This document shows, piece after piece, positions 1 through 8,000 of a stretch of 14,918 bases of DNA. Position 1 is the stretch's first letter, and every line of letters starts with the position of its first letter. Location: NCBI GenBank assembly GCA_024195585.1, contig SWBL01000624.1, positions 1-14,918 of the forward strand. Direction: 5' to 3'. The stretch comes from Aureobasidium sp. EXF-3400. Lineage: Eukaryota; Ascomycota; Dothideomycetes; Dothideales; Saccotheciaceae. Made by a program: the position numbers and the translations under genes. The notes beneath the pieces were generated by a model. That model did not search any database. It saw nothing but the letters and a program-made list of their open reading frames with translations, and had not been told where the DNA came from.

Positions 1-660
1 GATGATCTTGGCCATCTCGGGGAAGTGCCAGCCGTACCATTCCTTGACACGCATAGCGTAGGTGTTCAGCTCCTTGTCCAGGTCGTCGAGCAGGGCAATA
101 GCCTGGATGATCATGGTGTCGACCTTGTCGGGGGAGAACTTGAGCTTGTGGCGCGAGAGCGAGTGCGACAGACCAAGAGACATGGTAGAGATATCGTCGG
201 GCATAAGACCGGGGATGAGCGAAGGGAGGTGCTCACGGATGGCACGGTAGACGTCGTTGGTGGAGGAATCGGCGATGCACTCAATGTCGAGCTTGGGCAG
301 CTTGCTGATAGATTGACCGAGCTTGGGGTCGGCAACGGCGAGCTGGACCTTCTTCTCGTCCTTGAGGGTGTCAAGCAGCGAGGCGAGCATGGGAGTGACC
401 TTGCCATCGGTGAGAGCGGCAGCCTCCTCGAGGGCAGCGGCGGCGCTGTCGAACTTCTGGAATTGCTTGAGCTTGAGCCTGGAGAATGGGGATTAGTTGA
501 AATTTCTAGGGCGAGACAGGGCGTGCGAATCGTACAGGCCAGCGGCGCCCTCAGCGGAAGCAGCCTCCTCGTGGATGTCGGAGCGCTTCAAGAGCTTCTT
601 GTCTTTGGCCTTGAGCAGCGCATAACCGGCCGAGGTTTCTGTGAGGATGAAAAGAGTCAT
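1..660 (-). CDS. NOP58: Nop58, box C/D snoRNP core protein (5' part, runs off the window)
   Basis: Nop58 is a core protein of box C/D snoRNPs, which guide 2'-O-methylation of pre-rRNA in the nucleolus. The ATG is at 660-658. Exon 1 is 660-536, the 57-nt intron is 535-479 (GTACGA...CAG with an ACTAAT branch-like site), and exon 2 runs from 478 past the left edge. The intron splits a Leu codon (residue 42). The spliced reading gives 201 residues, beginning [20 protein letters not shown], which is the characteristic Nop58 start. The NOP5 N-terminal domain is followed by the coiled-coil part, with stretches such as [35 protein letters not shown] and [20 protein letters not shown] that I recognise from fungal Nop58. 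Nop56 is the closest alternative, but the N-terminus and the KLKFSPDK region fit Nop58 better. The Nop domain and the usual lysine-rich tail lie outside the window. The gene is divergent from the actin-related gene at 982. Confidence 0.95.
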
Positions 661-981
661 CTTGTCGGCGGAGTGTCTGGGGTCGTGGTAAAGGAAGGTC
701 GAGGGTCGCTGAAGTTGAATAGACGCGACGCTGTAGGTGGTGGGCTCGACGACCTTTTTTCTCTGCAGAACGCAAGACAAGACTTCAGCTTCGGTGCAGG
801 TTCTTGTCGAAGGGCCAAAAATTTCGGCGGCTTTTCTTCGGCTTGCGTCGAGCCCACTAGCGCGCGAGCTTCAGCATGCGCCCAAGCACAAGACGACAAA
901 CAGCTTCAGCATACAACCATGATTGTTCAATTCTGATAATCTTCCTGGCGAGGCTCGGCCTCTGTCCACACTCATCTCCTC
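661..981. promoter_or_regulatory. Shared divergent promoter between NOP58 and the ARP10/11-like gene
   Basis: These 321 bases separate two start codons that point away from each other, so both promoters and both 5' UTRs must fit here. No canonical TATA box stands out on either strand. Long open frames crossing the region on both strands have poor composition and are not taken as genes. That it is one regulatory region for both genes is inferred from the layout. Confidence 0.6.
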
Positions 982-2448
982 ATGGCCGCCCCCGACTATT
1001 TCGCGCGCAAACCCTCGTACAATCGCTCTCGCTCTGGTCTGGGTGTCCCTGGAGCCACTACCCCAGCTTCACCGCACACTCCACTCTTGACCCGCTCCCT
1101 CTCGAGCCAACTCACCTCGCCTGGTGCTTCTTATCGTGCTGAGGAAGACACTCTGATCTATGAACTGGGAACACGATCTTTTCGTGCAGGATTTGCTGGC
1201 GACTCCGCTCCGAGATGCATCATCCCCTTCGGCCCCGACCAACTAAGGCGCCTCAACGACTTCACCACCACATCCGCCACACAGCGCTCTGAGAATGACT
1301 GGGCAAAAGATTGGGAATTGTGGGATCTGGATATCCGGGATATGAATCTCGGTCTGATCGAGGACAAGATCGAACGCGCTATACGAAATGCCCATACCAA
1401 CTACCTCATGCTCGATCAACGGCCTCGTAAGGTCTTTCTTGTCCTTCCTTCGGCCTTGCCTCATCCCCTCGTTTCTCTCACTCTGAATGTCGTCTTCAAT
1501 GCCTTTCAACCTGCCACTGTTCAGTTATGGACACCACCTCTACTGTGTGCTGTCTCGGCCGGTTTGCGCTCTGCCTTGATCATCGATATTGGATGGCACG
1601 AAACCACAATTACCGCTCTCTACGAGTATCGCGAGGTCCTCCACAAAAGGTCAACTCGCGCCGGTAAAACCCTTACTCGACACATGGCCGATACTCTTCG
1701 CAAGCGCGTTCCTACTTCGGATTCTCTCTCTTTTGAAACGGCTGAAGATGTGGTAACGCGTATGGCATGGTGTCGTAGCTCACACGATCAGCAATTTGGT
1801 GACAGTGTGACTCTCCCGCTTGGAGCCTCATCAGCGCAAGTCCCATTCGAGTGTCTGGCGGACCCAGCTGAGGAAACCTTCTTCTCAACACCCATCTCAC
1901 TCGAGCAGATCGATGACCATGATCTTCCTATACATCTTCTGGCATACAAGTGCTTGTTGTCGCTTCCACTAGACGTTCGGGCTACCTGTGTTTCGCGCAT
2001 TCTCATCACTGGTGGTGTAAGCGACATACCAGGCTTGAAACCTCGTCTGTTACGAGAGATTGAAAACATAGTCAATGCTAAAGGGTGGGACCCAGTCATG
2101 AACTATGGCTCTGCTACGGAAAAGAGACAACAATCAGCACAGCAGCATACGATGACAATACCAATGAGAACCAAGCAACCTGATGCCAATAATGAAGTCG
2201 CGGCTCCTGCCGATGAACAGCTCCAGGCTCGTAATGCGCCACAAGAACGCGATGAGGTTGCCGAAAAGCTACAGCGTGAAGTGTTGAAGCGTGGCATCAC
2301 AATGCAAGGCGAGGTGCGAGGAGTCCAAACGTCGGGCACTTGGGCAGGAGCTTCGCTGGTCGCTAGTCTCAAGGTGGATGCTGCATTTGAGGTCAAAAGG
2401 GACGATTTCTTCAAGAACGGTCTCAATTCGCTGGGTCACACATTCTAG
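982..2448 (+). CDS. Actin-related protein, Arp10/Arp11 (Neurospora RO-7) type
   Basis: An uninterrupted 488-residue actin-fold protein. The ATG at 982 has G at +4. Residues 1-50 are a Ser/Pro/Thr-rich tail absent from conventional actin. The fold then starts at residue 57 with TLIYELGTRSFRAGFAGDSAPR, which aligns with actin's first phosphate loop and AGFAGDDAPR motif. The second phosphate motif is LIIDIGWHETTITALYE (199-215) and the adenosine-binding strand is ILITGGVSDIPGL (340-352). Residues 375-440 are a polar, Gln/Glu-rich insertion before a C-terminal actin-like segment. In the first loop the catalytic-site Asp of actin is not present (YELGTRSF), so ATP handling is probably altered. In filamentous fungi this family (Arp10 in yeast, Arp11/RO-7 in Neurospora) caps the pointed end of the dynactin filament and supports dynein-driven nuclear movement. 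Assignment to this class rather than a chromatin ARP is by recall of the N-terminal tail and motif pattern; the actin fold itself is certain. Confidence 0.78.
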   Translation: MAAPDYFARKPSYNRSRSGLGVPGATTPASPHTPLLTRSLSSQLTSPGASYRAEEDTLIYELGTRSFRAGFAGDSAPRCIIPFGPDQLRRLNDFTTTSATQRSENDWAKDWELWDLDIRDMNLGLIEDKIERAIRNAHTNYLMLDQRPRKVFLVLPSALPHPLVSLTLNVVFNAFQPATVQLWTPPLLCAVSAGLRSALIIDIGWHETTITALYEYREVLHKRSTRAGKTLTRHMADTLRKRVPTSDSLSFETAEDVVTRMAWCRSSHDQQFGDSVTLPLGASSAQVPFECLADPAEETFFSTPISLEQIDDHDLPIHLLAYKCLLSLPLDVRATCVSRILITGGVSDIPGLKPRLLREIENIVNAKGWDPVMNYGSATEKRQQSAQQHTMTIPMRTKQPDANNEVAAPADEQLQARNAPQERDEVAEKLQREVLKRGITMQGEVRGVQTSGTWAGASLVASLKVDAAFEVKRDDFFKNGLNSLGHTF

Positions 2449-2709
2449 TCTGAGAGCACGATTGTTAATATTTCGAATGATACCCAAATGTTTCGAGACC
2501 TCATCCGGCATTCTTTCTTTAATAGCTCAGGTGTATTTCGATTGTGCAGCGTTTTGATAGAGTAGAACTTGAGCGAGAGGACAAAAATATTGTTGCGGAA
2601 GGCACGCCTTGGCATCCGGACAAATGAACCGACCATACCTACTTTCTATTCATCAACCATTGCTCTTTGCACGCACCACTTCCTGCATATATTTGTGATA
2701 ACAACTTTG

Positions 2710-3426
2710 ATGGTCTTGACGGTTTCTTCCATGCTCACCACTACGAGAGCCGCGGGTCGTCTTACATTCTCACATCTTTGGCCCCAAAACCACCTGCTAC
2801 GGCTCTTCTCCATTTCCTCATTGAAATCGGGGTCGGGTTGGTCGACGGATCCCGAAACGCGAAGACGACAATACGATAAATTCTACGCCAAAACAAGAAA
2901 AGAATATGCTCAGAATCCAGAAGCGAGAGAGAAAAAGCTGATCCAGGGTCGCGCGATCAAAGCTGCACGGAGTGGGGCCTACCAGCGTGTTCTCTACCAA
3001 CGGAATAACTTTTACAGATGGGTCGTTAGTGGATTGAGACATGGCTTTGTGCGCTCTTGGAAGACTCACACGCCAAAGTTGGATGAGAGAACGGATGTCC
3101 GCCTTTGTTCTGGTTGTAACATGTTGCTAAGGAAGTCTTTGTGGTGGAAGCGCAACAATGACTCTGAAGACCGATACGATGTATGTGCAATGTCGGCGGT
3201 TTCTTTCTGAACCAAATAGCGGTTTCTACCTACCTAGGACTATGCTAATCTGTTCATCCATCTACAGTGCAATCCTTGTTTCACCAAGGATTGGTCCAGG
3301 GTACATCCAATCGGGTACGAACATCTCACGTGGTCAAGCGAACCATCCAAAAGCGAGCAGAAATCAGATACGACTTCTAGCGGGACAACTGATCTCAACG
3401 AGATTCTGCCAGGATCAAAGCCTTGA
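2710..3426 (+). CDS. Small zinc-ribbon-like protein with a mitochondrial-type leader, two exons, function unknown
   Basis: I do not recognise the family. Exon 1 is 2710-3180, the intron is 3181-3267 (GTATGT...CTACAG, with GCTAAT at 3243-3248 as branch site, phase 0), and exon 2 is 3268-3426, ending in TGA. The spliced protein is 209 residues, or 202 if the second in-frame ATG at 2731 is used; neither ATG has a good upstream context. The first 46 residues hold no acidic residue, several Arg and many Ser/Thr, and contain RLFSISS, which looks like a mitochondrial presequence cleavage region. A basic, Tyr-rich middle follows (YDKFYAKTRKEYAQNPEAR). CSGC (133-136) lies in exon 1 and CNPC (158-161) opens exon 2, giving CxxC-X21-CxxC, a likely zinc site. 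The tail is Ser/Thr-rich. The intron call is well supported because it restores the second CxxC in frame. A mitochondrial nucleic-acid-binding or ribosome-associated role is possible but only a guess. Confidence 0.75.
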
Positions 3427-3709
3427 ATAGGATTTGGGAACTCAGTCGTCAGTCATCTCTGTGTTCATCAGCGTCTACGATGGTATGAACCAAAAGCTGT
3501 CAGCGATCAATCGGTCTTGAACATCCCATTACATCTCATTCGAGTTACATGAGATAATCATCAAAGGACAAAGGTGATGCAAAGCTCTAGTTTACAGCCG
3601 ACTTCTTGAGAGCATTGCGACTGGTACTCGAGATTCCTCAAGGAAAAATTCACTTTCCGTCAAAAAGGCTCTCATATGCCTACATGCTCAACATCACGAG
3701 CTATTCCGA
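3427..3709. other. Intergenic stretch, no gene seen
   Basis: This sequence follows the zinc-ribbon gene and should contain its 3' UTR. Short open frames on both strands have no coding-like composition. I see no RNA gene or repeat here. Confidence 0.5.
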
Positions 3710-4024
3710 TCACGCCGCCGACAGGTCCCAAACCTTGAAATTATTATCTCGTGGCTTAATGAATTTACACTCCATGCGACGATCCTGGTCATCAATGGTC
3801 TCGGCCTTAAGCACTGGGATCAACTTTCTGAAATGCATGTTCTGTCGCATATTGATCTGAAGGTCCCTCTTGATCTTGTAATAGGTGTCTAGCAAGATTT
3901 CTACAAGGACCACGACTGTGGGTTCGTCATGGTCTTCGTAAGTGTCTGAAGAACTGGTAGTTGTCTCAAAGGGTCGGCCCAAGCTCGTCATTGTTCGGCG
4001 CTGACATACTATGGGTGTCATCAT
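3710..4024 (-). CDS. Candidate small gene of unknown function (start uncertain)
   Basis: An open frame of 104 residues ends at the TGA at 3712-3710, with ATGs at 4024, 4021 and 3988. I recognise no family. It may be real because codon choice is fungal-gene-like (AAG far above AAA, GAC and ATC common) and the protein has an ordinary composition: an acidic stretch (TYEDHDEP), a hydrophobic strand (TVVVLVEILL) and a basic helix-like part. A possible 5' exon is 4162-4151 (ATG with A at -3), joined over a 117-nt intron (GTATGG at 4150, CAG ending at 4034). That would add residues before the first Met in phase 0. This intron is longer than the others in the window and the model is speculative. No partner gene or motif supports a function, and it could be chance. 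Confidence 0.35.
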   Translation of the reverse strand: MMTPIVCQRRTMTSLGRPFETTTSSSDTYEDHDEPTVVVLVEILLDTYYKIKRDLQINMRQNMHFRKLIPVLKAETIDDQDRRMECKFIKPRDNNFKVWDLSAA

Positions 4025-4390
4025 GTCCTTGGCCTGGACGGTTTATTGTCAACAGTCGTGGCGAGACTTCACAGTCCTGTCGTCCTATCCTGCACCTTTC
4101 TCATGCTCGTGATATCGCCGAACCGCCCGGCAATGCCAACGCTGCCATACATAAGCAGACATGATTTAGAGACGTGGAATCAGGTACCTGAGCATAGGTC
4201 CTCAGTCACCCGTCCATATCGAAACAACGTTGTTGCCATTATCTTCCGTCAACGCTGCGTAGAGGAAACCTGCCCTGCGAACTCCAGCGAGCGCAGCATC
4301 AATTTCTTTATTACTCGCAATATATTCGCACCTTACGACCACAGTCCCATCCAAAGCTTGGAAATAGCAAGATCTTTCCCGGCCGGAATA
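4025..4390. other. Intergenic stretch before the tRNA
   Basis: No supported gene apart from the speculative 5' exon described for the small leftward gene. A leftward open frame near 4202-4438 lacks an ATG and runs into the tRNA, so it is not called. Part of this region must serve as the upstream flank of the Pol III gene at 4391. Confidence 0.4.
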
Positions 4391-4447
4391 GGCGAGATGG
4401 CCGAGCGGTCTAAGGCGCCAGCTTAAGGTTAATTTCAAATCGATACG

Positions 4448-4479
<32 letters not shown>

Positions 4480-4487
4480 TCTCGTCA
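4391..4487 (+). tRNA. tRNA-Leu (anticodon AAG) with a 17-nt intron
   Basis: The acceptor stem pairs GGCGAGA (4391-4397) with TCTCGTC (4480-4486), with one G:U pair, and A4487 is the discriminator. The D-arm/A-box sequence TGGCCGAGCGG starts at 4398. The anticodon stem pairs CCAGC (4418-4422) with GCTGG (4447-4451). The loop gives the anticodon AAG at 4425-4427, reading CUU/CUC Leu codons after A34 modification. The intron is 4429-4445 (17 nt), placed one base 3' of the anticodon as in eukaryotic nuclear tRNAs. A long variable arm (TCCGAAAGGGC), typical of tRNA-Leu, follows. The T arm is GTGGG TTCAAAT CCCAC, whose GGTTCAAATCC is the B box. Mature length without CCA is 80 nt. All parts pair well. 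Confidence 0.96.
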
Positions 4488-4494
4488 ACATTTC

Positions 4495-4498
4495 TTTT
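4495..4498 (+). terminator. RNA polymerase III T-run terminator of the tRNA-Leu
   Basis: TTTT begins 8 bases after the mature tRNA end, within a T-rich stretch (further T-runs near 4513). This is the normal Pol III stop signal. Confidence 0.75.
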
Positions 4499-5041
4499 GT
4501 TCTTTGTTCTTCTTTTTGTCTACCTGAGGGAGAACGAGTGAAGAAGACCAAGGGGCGTCAGTGAGATTTTGCTGATTTTGAATTTTTTTTTTTGCTTTAG
4601 TGGGGAGATGCAGAATTTACGTGGGAGTGAAGCCTAGGCTTGCATTAGTTGTGCATGGATGAAAGCTGCATAAATAAGGTCCTGGCATACATATATGCTG
4701 GGGAATAAGCAATATTTCATGCAGACAATACACGAGCGGGCGATCTTTAGTCGCCCTCTCTACTTCTACCAAGTTTAGAGGGTGAGAAGGTGAGAAGAGA
4801 CACATCTCAGAGACTTGTCATATGCTAAGATAGAAGAGTGCTATTACAGAAGGCAGTGTTCAATGGGTCAAAAAGAGTATAAACAAGGTATTGTAACATA
4901 AAACCGAGATATAGACAGATCGTAAAAGAAATAGTGCTAAACTATGTGTGTTGTGCTAATGCTTACTGAGAAAAAAAAAAGCATAGCTGATAATTACAGT
5001 ACATTGCTAAGGGAAAAAAGGAAACCGATTTTTCACTTCAT
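4499..5041. other. 3' flank of tRNA-Leu and of the wall-protein gene, no gene
   Basis: The stretch includes a run of eleven or more T near 4582 and a run of A near 4970-4980. The leftward wall-protein gene ends at 5042, so its 3' UTR and polyadenylation region lie here. I see no protein-coding or RNA gene. Confidence 0.5.
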
Positions 5042-8000
5042 CTAGAGGATGAAAGACACAATGCTGCCGAGAACGTAGGCACCGAGACCAACGATGCCTC
5101 TGAGGTGAGCGGCGAGCTCAACCTTAAGGCCAACAACAACGGAGCAAGCAACGGTGATCAGACCCTGGCAGGCAGCGGCCAGAGAGAAGATGACGACCTT
5201 GAGAGCAGAGAAGCCGCAAACCTTGACAGCGAACTTGACGGTGAACTCGATCTCAAGGAGGAGCTCAGAGATCAAGGCGGCAAGCTCAGCGTTGCTGTGA
5301 CCAGAGATACCGCCGACGGTGCTGAGGTGAGCCTTGGCCTGGCCGACGAGGCTGATAAGAACTTGGATGTTCTCCTTGACTTCAGCGATCTGAGCAGCAG
5401 AAGCCTTGCCCGAGATGCCGTTGCAGGTGGCGTTGATTGCAGCAGTGTAGGAGTGGACGTGGTCAGCGAGGATGTCGAAGGTGCCCCAAACGTTGACAGT
5501 AGCGTTGAGACCGAGAGAGACGTCAAGAGAACCGCCAGCAGCGCCGGAAAGAGAGCCTGAAGCACCAAGGCCAGCGGAACCGCCGATTCCAGCACCTGCG
5601 TCAAGACCGGCAGAGCCAGAGGCGCCAGCATCTGCACCAGCCTTAAGACCAGCGCCGAGTCCAGCAGAGCCACCAACACCTGCACCGAGGCCGGCGGAAC
5701 CACCAAGACCAGCAGAACCACCGAGACCAGCAGAACCACCGAGACCAGCAGAACCACCGAGACCAGCAGAACCACCGAGACCAGCAGAACCACCAAGACC
5801 AGCGCCGGCCTTGAGGCCAGCTTCGCCTGAACCGTTAACACTCGCGCCTGCGTCAAGACCAGCAGAGCCTGATCCGCCAATGCCTGCACCGAGTCCGGCA
5901 GAACCACCAAGACCTGCACCGGCCTTGAGACCAGCTTCGCCCGAACCGTTAGCACCTGCGCCTGCGTTAAGACCAGCAGAGCCTGATCCGCCAACGCCTG
6001 CACCGAGTCCGGCAGAACCACCGATACCTGCACCAAGGCCAGCAGAACCGCCAACACCTGCGCCGAGGCCAGCAGATCCAGTTCCTTGGGCGCCCAAGCT
6101 GCCAGTGCCAGTTGCGCCGGCACCAAGTCCAGCAGCACCACCGATACCTGCGCCGAGGCCGGCATGACCATTAAGACCAGCGGAGCCACCAAGACCAGCA
6201 GCACCAAGATCACCAGTGCCCGAGGCACCGGCACCAATGCCAGCAGAACCAGAACCGCCAATGCCTGCGCCACCGTTGAGACCAGCAGAGCCTGAGCCTG
6301 AGCCTGAGGCACCAACACCTGCGCCGAGACCAGCAGAACCGCCAATGCCTGCACCAAGGCCGGCAGAGCCAGAACCACCGATACCTGCACCTGCGCCGAG
6401 GCCAGCAGCACCACCAATACCTGCGCCGGCACCAAGGCCAGCAGAACCGCCAAGTCCGGCAGCATCAGTAGCACCTGCAGCGAGAGAACCAGAAGGAGAA
6501 GCGCCAGCAGACAAGGCAGCGGCAGCGGAAGGAGAAGCACCGCCAGACAGACCAGCCTCACCACCAATACCACCAGAGATACCACCTGTACCGCCAATAC
6601 CTGCGCCAGTCGAGCCGGTCACATCAGGGGAAGAAGCAGAGCCGGTGGGAGTACCGTTGGCAGCGTCAGCGATCGAGTCGCTAGGGCTGGACGAGGGGGA
6701 TGAGCCGGAAGGAGACGAGCCAGAGTCGGCACCGTAGGCGGGGACGTCAGAGGGAGCAGCAGAGTCGGAAGGCGAGGAAGTAGAGTCAGTTGCAGCAGGG
6801 GTACCCTGAGCAGCATCGGTCAAGTTGTCGCTGGGAGATGCGGGGGCGGACTCAGCGGGAGCGGAAGGAGACGAGCCAGAAGGAGATGATCCAGAAGGAG
6901 ACGAGGCGCTTCCTGAGTCTGAGCCGGATGCCGAGCCGTATGCAGCACCGCCGTAGGTGGGAACGTCAGTGCCAGCAGGCGAGGCAGCGGAGTCAGAAGG
7001 CGAGGAGGCAGAGTCGGAAGGAGAGGAGGCAGAGTCGGAAGGCGAAGAGGCAGAGTCAGTTGCAGCAGGGGTACCCTGAGCGGCATCAGTCAAGTTGTCG
7101 CTAGGGGTAGCAGCGGCAGATTCAGCAGGTGCGGAAGGAGACGAGGCGTTGTTGCCAGATGCCGATCCGTATACACCAGCACCGTAGACGGGAACGTCGG
7201 TGCCAGCAGGCGAAGCAGCAGAGTCAGTAGCGCCAGGCATGCCTTGGACAGCATCAGTCAGGTTGTCACTGGGGGCAGCACCTGAGGGGGCAGCACCTGA
7301 AGGAGCGGCAACACCAGCAGAGTAAGGGCTGCTCCATGTGTAGCCAGCGCCAGTAGGCTGGGCGACTCCTGAAGAAATCAGAGAGGTGCCGGTTGCGATG
7401 AGGCTTGTCTTCAAAGTGGCAGGGCAGTCAGTAACTTCAGGAGCACACGAGGTGATGGTGTCGATTTGAGTGCTGTAGAGAGTAACAGTGATGGGACCAA
7501 CGGAAGTAGGAACGGGAGTGTCGGGGCTAGCTGCAGACGAGCTGGCAGCGGTAGTCTGCCAGTTGCTGGGGTACCAGACTGAGGGCATCTGTCCAGAAGG
7601 AGCAGCAGCGCCAGCAGGCATGGTAGAAGAAGCACCGCCACTTGCAGTTCCCCAGTATTGGCCGTAAGAAGGCATGTTGTTGGGGGTCTCGTCAGAGTTG
7701 GCAGGAGGAGAAGGAACGGGCATGACAGTGGAGGTCTCGGGGACAACGACGGTGCTGCCATAGGCAGGAACGCCCTCGGAAGCAGCGGGAACACCTTCAG
7801 AGGCAGCAGGGACACCCTCAGATCCAGCAGGAACGCCCTCAGAAGCGGCGGGAGTGGTCTCGGGAGTACCGTTGCCGTTGGCAGGAACGCCCTCAGAGGC
7901 AGCAGGGGTTGCAGCAGGAGATGAAGGCATAGCGGCACCAACATCAGAAGTAGACTGAGCGGCAGGGGTCGAGGCACCGTAGGCAGGGACACCCTGAGAT

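Larger units (their letters stand above)
5530..6625 (-). repeat. Gly-rich silk-like repeat region (GSAGLGAG variants) inside the wall-protein gene
   Basis: About 1.1 kb encodes variants of GGSAGLGAG, GIGGSGSAGL and GLKAGAG in uninterrupted register. The unit lengths are multiples of three, so gain or loss of units keeps the frame. The same bias opens long proline-rich and leucine-rich frames on the other strand and frames; these are shadows. Confidence 0.9.

Noticed and set aside
25..936. 303-residue + strand frame
   Set aside because: It is antisense to NOP58 exons and crosses its intron and promoter; the NOP58 match is decisive.
4202..4438. Leftward frame containing a protein-like segment next to the tRNA
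   Set aside because: It has no ATG, starts inside the tRNA gene, and its codon choice is not gene-like. No upstream exon could be built.
5697..5804. CRISPR-like regular array
   Set aside because: The units are directly tandem without spacers, lie in frame in a coding region, and the genome is fungal.
5272..6597. 441-residue Leu/Val-rich leftward frame
   Set aside because: It is the shifted frame of the same repeats. The spliced wall-protein frame has the signal peptide, intron and a conserved-looking C-terminal domain.
5472..6737. Long proline-rich open frames on the + strand (231 and 173 residues) opposite the Gly-rich repeats
   Set aside because: They arise because the complement of Gly/Ala/Ser codons in a frame-keeping repeat lacks stops. 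Composition is only Pro/Ala/Glu and there is no independent signal.
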